43,153 nucleotides of DNA from Nemertoderma westbladi (taxonomy: Eukaryota; Xenacoelomorpha; Nemertodermatida; Nemertodermatidae), in NCBI GenBank assembly GCA_032718475.1, contig JAUCBJ010005670.1, positions 1 to 43,153 of the forward strand. Reading direction: 5' to 3'. The notes under the pieces were generated by a model. That model was not told the DNA's origin. It saw only the letters and a program-made list of their open reading frames with translations, and made no database searches. Within the stretch, counting starts at the first letter, position 1. Each line of letters starts with the position of its first letter. This document shows positions 19,340 through 31,442 of the stretch, one piece after another. Both the position numbers and the translations under genes were made by a program.

Positions 19340-21546
19340 CGGATCCACCTGCACACTGTATAGTATAATTCAGTAATTATATTCCATAAAGCTGTTTCAT
19401 AGAGATAATATAATGGATAATTTCACTTTATTTTAAGTAACTTTTTATCATTTTTGCGTAAGTGAAATCTTTGCGTAATTATTGATACGTTTTATGTAGT
19501 CTATTTGACTACAAACACACATATGCCGGCACTGCTGTACCTAATTTATCATCAAAGTTCATGATGTTGGCGTTGAAACATTGAGCCATACAAACGGACA
19601 GCTATTATTGACCATTTAGCCTCTACTACTGTAGTTTATAGGCTAAGGTCCATCGAATTTGTGGCTCGCCCTCCAGTAAATTACTCATTCAGTCATTCGC
19701 AAGTTATATAACAAGCAATAGACGATCTGTGTACTGCCAATAAATTAGTATTAAATGTGTCAGTTAAAAATACTTTACAAAAAAATTACTTCTAATTCCG
19801 TAAAATATAAAAATTGATAGAAGAAAATGTTTTATTTGTTTGGAAATAAGAGCTTGGATGAAACATATTTATGTTTTTTTTTCTCAAAAAGTGACTTTCA
19901 ACAAATTAAACGTCATAAGTGATGGAAAAAAGTAGCTTTTCTTGTGTCGACAAAAAAAGTCTGCTATTTTACTTAAATAGTTAATTTATGACTTGCGTAT
20001 AGATAATAAAGCTGTGTGTGTAGTGGTGACTTTCTGTGCTTCTCTAGGTTGCTAGGTTCGATCCCTGACAGAGTAGCACTGTTTGGGCGGTTCATTAATG
20101 CTGCATTCCATAGCTGAGTTCTAACTCAGAGTGTATCATGCATAAATAAATAAAACAATATATTATAATGTAAGATAATCGTATAAAATCTAATATTTTG
20201 CTATCATGTTTCTCTTTATTTCTCTTGTATACTCATTGTACGTGGCAGTTAAGTATTGCATTGTGCTGTTAAATAATTATGTCTTTGTTATTAGTTTAGG
20301 GAAGTAGTTAAGTGTTGTTCGTCCTCTATCAGTTATGTTAGACAATTAATATATGTTGAGTTAATTTTAATATTATTGTATTTTCGCCTCAGTTAGTCCA
20401 GACTTTGAAACTACCGTTATTTTATAACCATATTATTCCATCTAATGTATATATAACCATATTATTATCTGACCTGATATTATTCCATATTTATTTATTG
20501 ACACATATGACTCTGAACAGTGTTGCCACTTTCTTGTAAAACAATAACAATAATTGTTAAATAGTTAGAACTGTAGAAGTTAACTGTAGGAACTACCGGG
20601 GATTTTATATAATAATTATAAATGTTGGTTTCTTAAATGTTGGTCCAATTTAAACTTAATTATTATTAGATTTAATCTGATAATCGACGACAATTATCGC
20701 CCCAACGCATTTCACTAAACATTAGTTCGAGTTTGTGGACCTACAGTACACACGTCAACGCCGAGTGCTTTGATTTTTTAACTGTAGCAGAAATGCTGGT
20801 GTTATGTTGTGGAATAATGACAGTGCAATGACTACAGGGCAGTAGTGGGCGCGAGAGATATGAAGGTTTGATTTGAAGGGGAAACATATGAAAGTATATG
20901 ATGATTGACTGGCTAAATCTGCGCCAGTTATGATGTTTCAGACGGAATTTATTTAACCAGAGCTGACAAATTTTATTTTATTGTTTCGTGAATTTTAGTT
21001 ATCCTGTGATGTGGTGAAAGAACCGTAATCGTGCCGCCACCCATATGCAATGCAATGTTCAATTATTAAGTGCTGGCGTTTTAGAAATCTTGAAAATCTG
21101 TCAGGTAGAACACCAACCATGGCACTTCAAGTCTGGTGTATTTACCTCAAATATGAGCTATAAAATTGCCCGTATAAGCATTAAATGTAATATTGGGATA
21201 CTGTTCTCTTTCAAAAATTTGCCTACAAGGACATAAAACCCAACAATTCTAGAATAATAAATATCATAATTTTTTGAGCAGATTGCGTATAGCTCCGGAG
21301 AAATCAGGAAGGCGATGATTTTATGTTTGGAGTTGGAGCTGAAATTGATAATAAACTCGGTCCAAACTCTGCTTGATGGTAACATATTATTGTAATATTA
21401 CGCCTTCTGAAACCCCCAGTGTTACGACGAATGGCTAACTGAAGCTGAAGGACCGAATACTATTTAATAATAACATTAAATTGTAACAGAAACATTTCTT
21501 AATTTTTAATTTCTGAATTAAATTATAAATTGCACTTAAAACATTA
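19340..21546. other. Intergenic region between LZIC and CARS2
   Basis: AT-rich, no gene recognised. A B-box-like GGTTCGATCCC at about 20056-20066, followed by an A/T-rich stretch with (AAAT)n, may be a tRNA-derived SINE relic. AATAAA at about 20006 and near 20143 are possible distant polyadenylation signals for LZIC. ATTAAA sequences on the minus strand at about 21506 and 21464 could serve CARS2. The short frames at 21045 and 21158 have no recognisable content. Confidence 0.45.
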
Positions 21547-23181
21547 TCATCTCAAATTCTCTTTATTTTCACAATTAATAGTTTGTATCGGTTCCCAGGT
21601 AGTGGGTATATTCTTTCTGTCTTTCAGCTGAATACCCAGTCTGTGTAGACTGTCCCTGAGTCGATCACAAGCGCCCAACAGTTCCAACCTAGACTCAGCG
21701 TTCCCCATACTCAACGAGACGTTCCTCACATGGGAACGGAAACCTACCAACTCATTGATTACCTGGTCAGTGTCGGTAGATACAACTTTATTGGACGAAA
21801 AGCAACCCAAGTTAAATAGAGTTGATTCGATGAAGTTCTTAGTTAGACCCATAGAAGACAGAGATCCATCCTCTCTAAGTAATACAGTCTGTCTGGTATC
21901 TGATTGGTTATCCGACTGAATAACATGATTACAATATTTTATTAACTTTAAAATTTCTTCGATGGAAAATTGAGTATCAAAATCGTTAGCTAAACTACGA
22001 TAAACGGAATTTATTGTTTTGGTTGTCATTTCTTTAAGGTTATTGTCGTTCTCGCGAGACATTCTCCCGCTCTGTAGGAACAACTGAACTTCCGACAGAA
22101 ATCCATTTATCTGTTTCAGAGTTTCCCTGGCCTGCTGCATCGAGACTTTGTTATCGAAGGCTACCCCGTGTCGATAATGCGACTGCAAACAAAACATACG
22201 GAACTCGTCCGCACTGTAGACGGTTAAGAAATCGCTGATTGTGATGTAATTCTTTAAGGATTTTGACATTTTATCTTCCGATCCCTTCATATTCAAATGT
22301 CCCGCGTGGAGAAAGTAATTACACCATTGGTTAACTCCGTAGAAGGATTCTGATTGGAGGATTTCGTTGTTATGGTGCGGGAATGCGAGGTCAATACCCC
22401 CGGAATGAATGTCCATTCGGGGACCGAGCGCCCTCGCCGACATTGCCGAGCACTCGATGTGCCACCCGGGGCGACCCCGTCCCCATGGCGACGCCCAATC
22501 GCATTGTCCGTCGTTATCTTTGCTCCTTTTCCACAACGCGAAATCCCGAGCGTCTCTTTTTTCCGGTTGTGGTGATTCCGTCGGCTTCTGGTTGCCATGG
22601 ATACATAATTTAGCGTCGCGTTTAGAAACGTAGAAGAATACGTTGCCGGATTCGGTGACGTATGCGTCGCCATTGGATACTAATCGTTCGACGAAGGATA
22701 TTATGTCCGGGATACTGTCCGTCACGCGTCTGGTTATTGTCGGACGCATAACATTGAGATTGCCCATGTCCTGCATGAAATTAATCTCTTCACGAGTCGT
22801 AATTTCCTTCCAATTAATGTTCTCGCGTCTCGAACGCTCTATAATCTTATCGTCGATGTCTGTGATTCCCATCATATAGACGACAGGAATTCGGAATAAG
22901 TTGGTGAGAATCCGGCGGATAATATCGAATGATACGTAAGAGAAGGCGTGGCCGATGTGGGCAGCGTCGTAGACGGTGGGTCCGCAGACGTACCAGGTGA
23001 GGTGGTTACAGGGAGGCAGAATCAGCTGGTCCAGCCGGTCGGTAAGGGTGTTGTGTACGCGGATACCGGTAGGTTGGCCAGTAGGTTGGGCCCAAAGATC
23101 GGGTCGACGCGATCGAGAACGAATGGGGAGAGATCGCCATCGGTAGCTAAGCAACCTGTGATGTAATTTATACGCATTCAT
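21547..23181 (-). CDS. CARS2: Cysteinyl-tRNA synthetase, mitochondrial type
   Basis: Charges tRNA-Cys with cysteine; the family member of this length acts in the mitochondrial matrix. The 544-residue single-exon product (human CARS2 about 564) starts at the first in-frame ATG, MNAYKLHHR. The frame extends upstream to a GTG at 23268 but without another ATG. The first 25 or so residues are basic with no acidic residue, as in a mitochondrial presequence. Class I signatures are present: zinc ligand and substrate loop in CGPTVYD (about 66-72), HIGH (75-78), WHIECSAM with a zinc-ligand Cys (about 244), HSGGIDLAFPHHNNE (about 259-273) and KMSKS (304-308). The anticodon-side helical region follows. 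All catalytic motifs are intact, so the gene looks functional. The 4.4-kb satellite starts about 235 bp upstream of the start codon. Confidence 0.96.
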   Translation of the reverse strand: MNAYKLHHRLLSYRWRSLPIRSRSRRPDLWAQPTGQPTGIRVHNTLTDRLDQLILPPCNHLTWYVCGPTVYDAAHIGHAFSYVSFDIIRRILTNLFRIPVVYMMGITDIDDKIIERSRRENINWKEITTREEINFMQDMGNLNVMRPTITRRVTDSIPDIISFVERLVSNGDAYVTESGNVFFYVSKRDAKLCIHGNQKPTESPQPEKRDARDFALWKRSKDNDGQCDWASPWGRGRPGWHIECSAMSARALGPRMDIHSGGIDLAFPHHNNEILQSESFYGVNQWCNYFLHAGHLNMKGSEDKMSKSLKNYITISDFLTVYSADEFRMFCLQSHYRHGVAFDNKVSMQQARETLKQINGFLSEVQLFLQSGRMSRENDNNLKEMTTKTINSVYRSLANDFDTQFSIEEILKLIKYCNHVIQSDNQSDTRQTVLLREDGSLSSMGLTKNFIESTLFNLGCFSSNKVVSTDTDQVINELVGFRSHVRNVSLSMGNAESRLELLGACDRLRDSLHRLGIQLKDRKNIPTTWEPIQTINCENKENLR

Positions 23182-23416
23182 AACGCAGTAACGGTTTATA
23201 GACAGAAATAAATACCGGTACCATACCGGCAACCGGTAAAGCCGTAAAGCTGTAATGCCTTTTAACACAGTAATAGAAAAGTGAATGTTAAAATATATTT
23301 CGAATTTCCCTCCATAAGGCCTTAAATGTTGAATTCAGGTCAGATGACCTTTCCCGCTTACACTAGTTTAAAGTACACAAGTAGTGGACTGGTGTAAGTC
23401 CAGGTGTACGTCGGTG

Positions 23417-26400
23417 TTACTGTAACGGCCCATTTGGGATGGAGCCATCTACTGTAACGGTCCATTAGGATGGAGCCATCTACTGTAACGGTCCATTAGG
23501 ATGGAGCCGTCTACTGTAACGGACCATTAAGATGAAGCCATCTACTGTAACGGTCAATCTACTGTAACGGACCATTAGGATGGAGCCATCTACTGTAACG
23601 GTCCATTAGGATGGGGCCATCTACTGTAACGGACCATTAAGATAGAGCCATCTACTGTAACGGACCATTAAGATGAAGCTCTCTACTGTAACGGTCCATC
23701 TACTGTAACGGTCCATCTACTGTAGCGGTCCATTAGGAGGGGGACAACTACTGTAACGGTCCATCTATTATAAGGGACCATTAGGATGGAGCCATCTACT
23801 GTAACGGTCCATTAGGATGGGGCCATCTACTGTAACGGACCATTAGGATGGAGCCATCTACTGTAACGGACCATTAAGATGAAGCAATCTACTGTAACGG
23901 TCCATCTACTGCAACGGTCCATTAGGATGGGGCCATCTACTGTAACGGTCCATTAGGATGGAGCCATCTACTGTAATGGACCATTAGTATGGAGCCATCT
24001 ACTGTAACGGACCATTAAGATGAAGCCATCTACTGTAACGGTCCATCTACTGTAAAGGTCCATTAGGATGTAACGGACCATTAAGATAGAGCCATCTACT
24101 GTAACGGACCATTAAGATGAAGCCATCTACTGTAACGGTCCATCTACTGTAACGGTCCATCTACTGTAACGGACCATTAGGATAGATCCATCTACTGTAA
24201 CGGTCCATTAGGATGGAGCCATCTACTGTAACGGTCCATTATGATGGAGCCGTCTACTGTAACGGACCATTAAGATTAAGCCATCTACTGTAACGGTCAA
24301 TCTACTGTAACGGACCATTAGGATGGAGCCATCTACTGTAATGGACCATTGGGATGGAGCCATCTACTGTAACGGACCATTAGGATAGAGCCATCTACTG
24401 TAACGGTCCATTAGGATGGAGCCATCTACTGTAACGGTCCATTAGGATGGATCCATCTGCAGTAACGGTCCATTAGGATGGATCCATAAACTGTAACGGT
24501 TCATTAGGATGGAGCCATCTACTGTAATGGACCATTATGATGGAGCCATCTACTGTAACGGTCCAGGTCCATTAGGATGGAGCCATCTTCTGTAACGGTC
24601 CATTATGATGGATCCATCTACAGTGACGGTCCATTAGGATGGAGCCATCTACTGTAATGGACCATTGGGATGGATCCATCTCCTGTAACGGACCATTAAG
24701 ATGAAGCCATCTACTGTAATGGACCATTGGAATGGAGCCATCTACTGTAACGGTCCATTAGGATGGATCCATCTACAGTAACGTTACATTAGGATGGAGC
24801 CATCTACTGTAATGGACCATTGGGATGGAGCCATCTACTGCAACGGACCATTAAGATGAAGCCATCTACTGGGATGGACCATTGGGATGGAGCCATCTAC
24901 TGTAATGGACCATTAGGGTGGAGCCATCTACTGTAACGGTCCATTAGGATGGATCCATCTACTATAACGGTCCATTAGGATGGATCCATCTACAGTAACG
25001 GTCCATTAGGATGGATCCATCTACTGTAATGGACCATTGGGATGGAGCCATCTACTGTAACGGACCATTAAGATGAAGCCATCTACTGTAACGGACCATT
25101 AAGATGAAGCCATCTACTGTAACGGTCTATCTACTGTAACGGACAATTAGGATGGAGCCATCTACTGTAACGGTCCATTAGGATGGAGCCATATACTGGA
25201 ACGGTCCATCAGGATGGATCCATAAACTGTAACGGTCCATTAGGATGGAGCCATCTACTGTAACGGTCCATTAGAATAGGGACATCTACTGTAACGGTCC
25301 ATTAGGATGGATCCATCTACTGTAACGGTCCATTAGGATGGAGCCATATACTGTAACGGACCATTAAGATGAAGCCATCTACTGTAACGGTCCATTAGGA
25401 TGGAGCCAGCTACTGTAATGGACCATTGGGGTGGAGCCATCTACTGTAACGGCCATTAAGATGAAGCCATCTACTGTAACGGACCATTAAGATGAAGCCA
25501 TCTACTGTAACGGTCCATCTACTGCAACGGTCCATTAGGATGGAGCCATCTACTGTAACGGTCCATTAGGATGGATCCATCTACTGTAACGGTCCATTAG
25601 GATGGAGCCATCTACTGTAACGGTCCATTAGGATGGATCCATCTACTGTAACGGTCCATTAGGATGGAGCCATCTACTGTAACGGACCATTAAGATGAAG
25701 CCATCTACTGTAACGGTCCATTAGGATGGAGCCATCTACTGTAATGGACCATTGGGATGGAGCCATCTACTGTAACGGTCCATTAGGATGGGGACATCTA
25801 CTGTAACGGTCCATTAGGATGGAGCCATCTACTGTAACGGTCCATTAGGATGGAGCCATCTACTGTAATGGACCATTGGGATGGAGCCATCTACTGTAAC
25901 GGTCCATTAGGATGGGGACATCTACTGTAACGGTCCATTAGGATGGAGCCATCTACTGTAACGGACCATTAAGATGAAGCCATCTACTGTAACGGTCCAT
26001 TAGGATGGATCCATCTACTGTAACGGTCCATTAGGATGGAGCCATCTACTGTAACGGACCATTAAGATGAAGCCATCTACTGTAACGGTCCATTAGGATG
26101 GAGCCATCTACTGTAATGGACCATTGGGATGGAGCCATCTACTGTAACGGTCCATTAGGATGGGGACATCTACTGTAACGGTCCATTAGGATGGAGCCCT
26201 CTACTGTAACGGTCCATTAAGATGGAGCCATCTACTGTAACGGACCATTAAGATGAAGCCATCTACTGTAACGGTCCATTAGGATGGAGCCATCTACAGT
26301 AACGGTCCATTAGGATGGAGCCATCTACTGTAATGGACCATTGGGATGGAGCCATCTACTGTAACGGACCATTAAGATGAAGCCATCTACTGTAACGGAC

Positions 26401-27818
26401 CATTAAGATGAAGCCATCTACTGTAACGGACCATTAAGATGAAGCCATCTACTGTAACGGACCATTAAGATGAAGCCATCTACTGTAACGGACCATTACG
26501 ATGAAGCCATCTACTGTAACGGTCCATCTACTGCAACGGTCCATCTACTGTAACGGACCATTAGGATGGAGCCATCTACTGTAACGGTCCATTAGGATGG
26601 ATCCATCTACTGTAACGGTCCATTATGATGGAGCCATCTACTGTAACGGACCATTAAGATGAAGCCATCTACTGTAACGGTCCATTAGGATGGAGCCATC
26701 TACTGTAATGGACCATTGGGATGGATCCATCTACTGTAACGGACCATTAAGATGAAGCCATCTACTGTAACGGTCCATCTACCTCAACGGTCCATCTACT
26801 GCAACGGTCCATCTACTGTAACGGACCATTAGGGTGGAGCCATCTACTGTAACGGTCCATTAGGATGGAGCCATATACTGTAACGGTCCATTGGGATGGA
26901 GCAATCTACTATAACGGTCCATTAGGATGGATCCATAAACTGTAACGGTCCATTAGGATAGAGCCATCTACTGTAATGGACCATTAGGATGGAGCCATCT
27001 ACTGTAACGGTCCATTAGGATGAAGCCATCGACTGTAACGGTCCATTAGGATGGATCCATCTACTGTAACGGTCCATTAGGATGGAGCCATCTACTGTAA
27101 CGGTCCATTAGGATGGATCCATCTACTGTAACGGTCCATTATGATGGAGCCATCTACTGTAACGGACCATTAATATGAAGCCATCTACTGTAACGGTCCA
27201 TTAGGATGGAGCCATCTACTGTAATGGACCATTGGGATGGAGCCATCTACTGTAACGGACCATTAAGATGAAGCCATCTACTGTAACGGACCATTAAGAT
27301 GAAGCCATCTACTGTAACGGTCCATCTACCTCAACGGTCCATCTACTGCAACGGTCCATCTACTGTAACGGACCATTAGGGTGGAGCCATCTACTGTAAC
27401 GGTCCATTAGGATGGATCCATAAACTGCAACGGTCCATTAGGATGGAGCCATCTACTGTAATGGACCATTAGGATGGAGCCATCTACTGTAACGGTCCAT
27501 TAGGATGAAGCCATCGACTGTAACGATCCATTAGGATGGATCCATCTACTGTAACGGTCCATTAGGATGGAGCCATATACTGTAATGGACCATTGGGATG
27601 GAGCCATCTACTGTAACGGTCCATTACGATAGGAGCCATCTACTGTAACGGAACGGTCCATTAGGATGGAGCCATCTACTGTAACGGTCCATTAGGATGG
27701 ACCCATCTAATGTAACGGTCCATTAGGATGGAGGCATCTATTGTAACGGACCATGATAATGGACCCATCTACTGTAACGGTCCATTAGGATGGAGTCATC
27801 TACTGTAACGGACATTAG
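23417..27818. repeat. 4.4-kb satellite array, 31-bp unit with higher-order pattern
   Basis: About 140 head-to-tail units of a 31-bp sequence, consensus 'atctactgtaacggtccatt' + 'aggatggagcc', fill the interval between the CARS2 5' end and the EIF2B3 3' end. Recurrent variants are GGACCATTAAGATGAAGCC, TAATGGACCATTGGGATGGAGCC, ...GGATGGATCC and ...GGATGGGGACA. Truncated 17-bp units (CATCTACTGTAACGGTC) occur in clusters. Variants recur in fixed order, for example TAATGG...GGGATGGAGCC followed by ...GGATGGGGACA near 25740, 25865 and 26110, so the array has higher-order repeats. No open frame of useful length occurs on either strand. Confidence 0.95.
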
Positions 27819-28149
27819 TAAGGTCGAATGAAGGTCGGTTACTGTAACAAGCGACATTTCTCTGTAACGCAATGTGCTACCGGTAGTTATTTCGAGTTGA
27901 ACTAAAGGATAAACTGACTGCCGCGTCTAACAACCGTGTTAATACGATATTAAAGCGCCTAGTTGTATTGGAAGTGCGTTCATATTTAAAGAAACGGATT
28001 ATTCTAGAAAAAAGGATTACATTTTCTCGATAATATACGTAAGTAAGGAAGGCAACCGTGCTCAACTTCTGTTTAATAAAACATGGTTTTATTATTAAAT
28101 AATACAGTGCGTTGATAAAAATCTTCTACAATAAACCCCGACCCGTAAA
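27819..28149 (-). other. EIF2B3 3' flank with polyadenylation signal
   Basis: The 330 bp between the satellite and the EIF2B3 stop hold AATAAA on the minus strand at 28088-28093, 57 bp after the stop codon. This is a well-placed polyadenylation signal. No poly(A) tract follows, which argues against EIF2B3 being a processed retrocopy. The 62-codon minus frame at 27877-28065 has no recognisable content. Confidence 0.65.
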
Positions 28150-29361
28150 TCAAATCTCCATGACTTCCCCCACCACTTCGTTACTAACTTTACTACCGGC
28201 CTGTACAACTGCGTTCTCGCTGACAACGCATTCCTTGAGCTCGCAACCCGATTCCAATACCACACCGTCGCAGACTACGCAACCCTGTACCACGCACCCA
28301 GTTCCCATAACAACCCCGTCCATAAGTACGCTGTCTATAACTCGAGACTTGGACTCTACGCTACACTTACTGCCAACACAACTACCCCGAATAACAACGT
28401 ATTCATTAACTACAGTCGAGGAGTCCACAACAGAGTCTACAATCTGCGATCTATTATATTTACTTTCAGTTTCGAGGGAGCCAAACAACCGAGTTATGTT
28501 CCTATTCGCGTGGCAGTAGTCCCGTAAGTTGTTTATCCGTCGGCAGTACCCATCGTTTACCACGTAACCGTAGCAACCGTTGTTGCCACGGGTCTCGGCA
28601 GCCGAGTATTCGCGAGTCGCCGCCCGGAAGGCGGATTCCTTGGCGAACCCCGATGCCCCGTTCTCGACGAGTTTAGTTACGAGTTCCTCGCGGATCGAGC
28701 TGATATCGTGGTTGTCCTTGTGGGCCAGATAATCGAGAACGTCTTTACGGAAGAGGTAAACGTGACTGTCGATTAAATCGCGGCGCAGTTTGAATCTCGG
28801 ACAGCCGCGGAGTAGCGACTTCGGAAGGTTGACAAAGTCGCCGACTTCCGTGGAGTGGTAAACCAACCGGTTGGTCCCGGGTTCGAGCCCCACCAGCAGC
28901 TCCATCGGGTTGTGTTTGGAGCGACGGCCGGGGGTGGAAGACGGCCCCGGTTTCGGGACCAGCAACATCGACATAAACGCGTCGTTAATACGAAATACAT
29001 CGAATACATCAGTGAGTGGGACCTCGGCGATGACGTCACCGGATATGACGACGAGGTCCGTGTATATTTTATCGCGGATTCTCCGGAGGGAGTCGGCGGT
29101 TCCGGTGTCGTCCTCCTCGGGAACTCCGACCACGTCGAGAACCACTTCGGAGTCGGTAAAGTATCGTTCGGTTTCCTTGACTACGGTGTCCCGAACCACC
29201 ACTATCGCTTTGGTGAACCCAGCCCGTCGCAGCGCGGTCACCGAGTACCATAGTAACGGCTTACCACCCACGCGTAGAAGATGTTTCGGTTTAGTTGTCG
29301 TCGAGATAGTAGACATAGACGAGCCATGACCCGCCGCTAAAATAACTGCCTGGAATTCCAT
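28150..29361 (-). CDS. EIF2B3: Translation initiation factor eIF2B, gamma subunit
   Basis: eIF2B is the guanine-nucleotide exchange factor for eIF2; gamma pairs with epsilon in its catalytic subcomplex in the cytosol. The 403-residue single-exon product starts MEFQAV, as in vertebrates, and ends in MEI, also as in vertebrates. The N-terminal nucleotidyltransferase-like domain shows ILAAGHGSSM (7-16), KPKHLLRVGGKPLLWY (24-39), DTGTADSLRRI (85-95) and VVISGDVI (104-111). The C-terminal part from about residue 320 is a left-handed beta-helix of hexapeptide type (GSCVGSKCSVESKSRVIDSVLM...GTGCVVQGCVVCDGVVLESG). It is about 50 residues shorter than the human protein, mainly in the middle. The domain and its order fit gamma better than epsilon, which has an extra C-terminal HEAT domain. 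GC content is clearly higher than in the flanks. Confidence 0.93.
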   Translation of the reverse strand: MEFQAVILAAGHGSSMSTISTTTKPKHLLRVGGKPLLWYSVTALRRAGFTKAIVVVRDTVVKETERYFTDSEVVLDVVGVPEEDDTGTADSLRRIRDKIYTDLVVISGDVIAEVPLTDVFDVFRINDAFMSMLLVPKPGPSSTPGRRSKHNPMELLVGLEPGTNRLVYHSTEVGDFVNLPKSLLRGCPRFKLRRDLIDSHVYLFRKDVLDYLAHKDNHDISSIREELVTKLVENGASGFAKESAFRAATREYSAAETRGNNGCYGYVVNDGYCRRINNLRDYCHANRNITRLFGSLETESKYNRSQIVDSVVDSSTVVNEYVVIRGSCVGSKCSVESKSRVIDSVLMDGVVMGTGCVVQGCVVCDGVVLESGCELKECVVSENAVVQAGSKVSNEVVGEVMEI

Positions 29362-29577
29362 TCAAACGCCTTTTACTCACTAACACATCGATGCATCAAT
29401 TAAAAGTCGTCCTAAAAAATCCTGCCTACAGGAAATTATAATTCAATGGCAATAGTACTGTAGTAACAGAATAATAAAGTCAGAAATGCAATGGGCCGAA
29501 TTCTTTATACTTTATGTACATGTAAGTGCATATTATTTATGTTTAAAATTAAAATTCCCTCCGTTTCTGAACTGTTA

Positions 29578-29781
29578 TTAATATAAATTGAGTGCATATT
29601 TTCTCTTTCTGCGCGCAGAAATGCGATGGGTGGCATTCTCCAGGACATCTTGTCGGATACCTCGGTACAATCTCGAGAACCACGGCCAAACACTCTTTTG
29701 TGTATCCGCCCCGACGATTTCGAATTCAATACCTCCCGCAATACGGTCTACAGTACTACTTGGATCAACGTCTTTAAAAAG
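29578..29781 (-). other. Unassigned conserved-looking ORF or terminal exon
   Basis: The minus strand is open for 67 codons between TAA at 29782-29784 and TAA at 29578-29580, reading ...DVDPSSTVDRIAGG, IEFEIVGADTQKSVWPWFSR, LYRGIRQDVLENATHRISARRKRKYALNLY. There is no in-frame ATG. The composition (higher GC, no low complexity, Trp and Arg pattern) looks like real protein, and a CTTTTTAAAG just upstream could serve as a splice acceptor. It may therefore be the last exon of a gene whose upstream part lies beyond the 21-bp array, or a relic. I do not recognise the protein. A different minus frame (29505-29741) does have an ATG but looks less protein-like. Confidence 0.35.
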
Positions 29782-29784
29782 TTA

Positions 29785-31442
29785 CCATGATACCCGTTTG
29801 AGGAGCCATGTTACCCGGTTGAGGAACCATGTTTACCTAGTTGAGGAGCCATGTTGCCATGTTGAGGAGCCACTTTACCTGGTTGAGGAGCCATGTTTAC
29901 CTGGTTGAGGAGCCATGTTTACCTGGTTGAGGAGCCATGTTGCCATGTTGAGGAGCCACTTTACCTGGTTGAGGAGCCGTTACCGGGTTGAGGGGCCATG
30001 TTTACCTAGTGGAGGAGCCGTTACCATGTTGAGGAGCCATGTTTACCTAGTTGAGGAGCCATGTTACCCGGTTGAGGAGCCATGTTACCCGGTTTAGGAG
30101 CCATGTTACCCGGTTGAGGAGCCATGTTACAATGTTGAGGAGCCATATTACCCGGTTGAGGAGCCATGTTACCCGGTTTAGGAGCCATGTTACCCGGTTG
30201 TGGAGCCATGTTACCCTAGTTCAGGAGCCATGTTACCATGTTGTGGAGCCATGTTACCCGGTTTAGGAGCCATGTTTAACTGGTTGAGGAGCCATGTTAC
30301 CCGGTTTAGGAACCATGTTTAACTGGTTGAGGAGCCATGTTACCCGGTTTAGGAGCCATGTTTAACTGGTTGAGGAGCCATGTTACCATGTTGAGGAGCC
30401 ATGTTACCCGGTTTAGGAACCATGTTACCAGGTTTATGAACCATGTTACCCGGTTGAGGAGACATGTTACCCGGTTTAGGAACCATGTTTAACTGGTTGA
30501 GGAGCCATGTTACCATGTTGAGGAGCCATGTTTACCTAGTTGAGGAGCCATGTTACCCGGTTTAGGAACCATGTTTAACTGGTTGAGGAGCCATGTTACC
30601 CGGTTGAGGAGCCATGTTACCCGGTTGAGGAGCCATGTTACCATGTTGAGGAGCCCTGTTTACCTGGTTGAGGAGCCATGTTACCCGGTTTAGAAACCAT
30701 GTTTAACTGGTTGAGGAGCCATGTTACCCGGTTGAGGAGCGATGTTTACCTAGTTGATGAGCCATGTTACCCGGTTTAGGAACCATGTTTAACTGGTTGA
30801 GGAGCCATGTTACCCGGTTTAGGAGCCATGTTTAACTGGTTGAGGAGCCGCATGTTTACCTAGTTGAGGGGCCATGTTACCCGGTTTAGGAACCATGTTT
30901 AACTGGTTGAGGAGCCATGTTACCCGGTTTAGGAGCCATATTTAACTGGTTGAGGAGCCATGTTACCCGGTTTAGGAGCCATGTTTAACTGGTTGAGGAG
31001 CCATGTTACCATGTTGAGGAGCCATGTTACCATGTTGAGGAACCATGTTACCCGGTTGAGGAGCCATGTTACCATGTTGAGGAGCCATGTTACCCGGTTT
31101 AGGATCCATGTTACTTGGTTTAAGAGCCATGTTCCCCGGTTTAGGAGATATGTTACCCGGTTGAGGAGCCATGTTACCCGGTTTAGGAACCATGTCACCC
31201 GGTTTAGGAGCCATGTTACCATGTTGAGGAGCCATGTTACCCGGTTTAGGAGCCATGTTACCATGTTGAGGAGCCATGTTACCCGGTTTAGGAGCCGTTA
31301 CCATGTTGAGGAGCCATGTTACCCGGTTTAGGATCCATGTTACCATGTTGAGGAGCCATGTTACCCGGTTTAGGAGCCATGTTTCCCGGTTGAGGAGCCA
31401 TGTTACCATGTTGAGGAGACACTTTACCTGGTTGAGGAGCCT
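29785..31442. repeat. 21/22-bp minisatellite array (about 77 units)
   Basis: A 1.65-kb array of GGAGCCATGTTACCCGGTTGA (21 bp), with variants ...TTACCATGTTGA (21), ...TTTAACTGGTTGA (22) and ...TTTACCTAGTTGA (22). It lies between EIF2B3 and unassigned sequence. Because most units are 21 bp, several frames on both strands stay open for 60-145 codons, for example repeats of NMAPQPG or RSHVT. The 22-bp units break those frames irregularly, so coding is unlikely. Variant pairs (CCCGGTTTAGG followed by TTTAACTGG) recur between 30260 and 30960, showing higher-order duplication. Confidence 0.93.

Noticed and set aside
22293-23166. Other frames overlapping CARS2 on both strands
   Set aside because: The CARS2 frame holds all class I synthetase motifs; the overlaps are GC-driven shadows.
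23182-23268. Longer CARS2 start at GTG (23268)
   Set aside because: No ATG lies in this upstream extension. The first ATG at 23181 gives a basic, presequence-like N-terminus of suitable length.
23417-27818. CRISPR-like array
   Set aside because: Units are contiguous with no unique spacers, and the context is a eukaryotic nuclear genome.
28773-29329. Plus- and minus-strand frames overlapping EIF2B3
   Set aside because: Shadows of the GC-richer EIF2B3 coding sequence, without family motifs.
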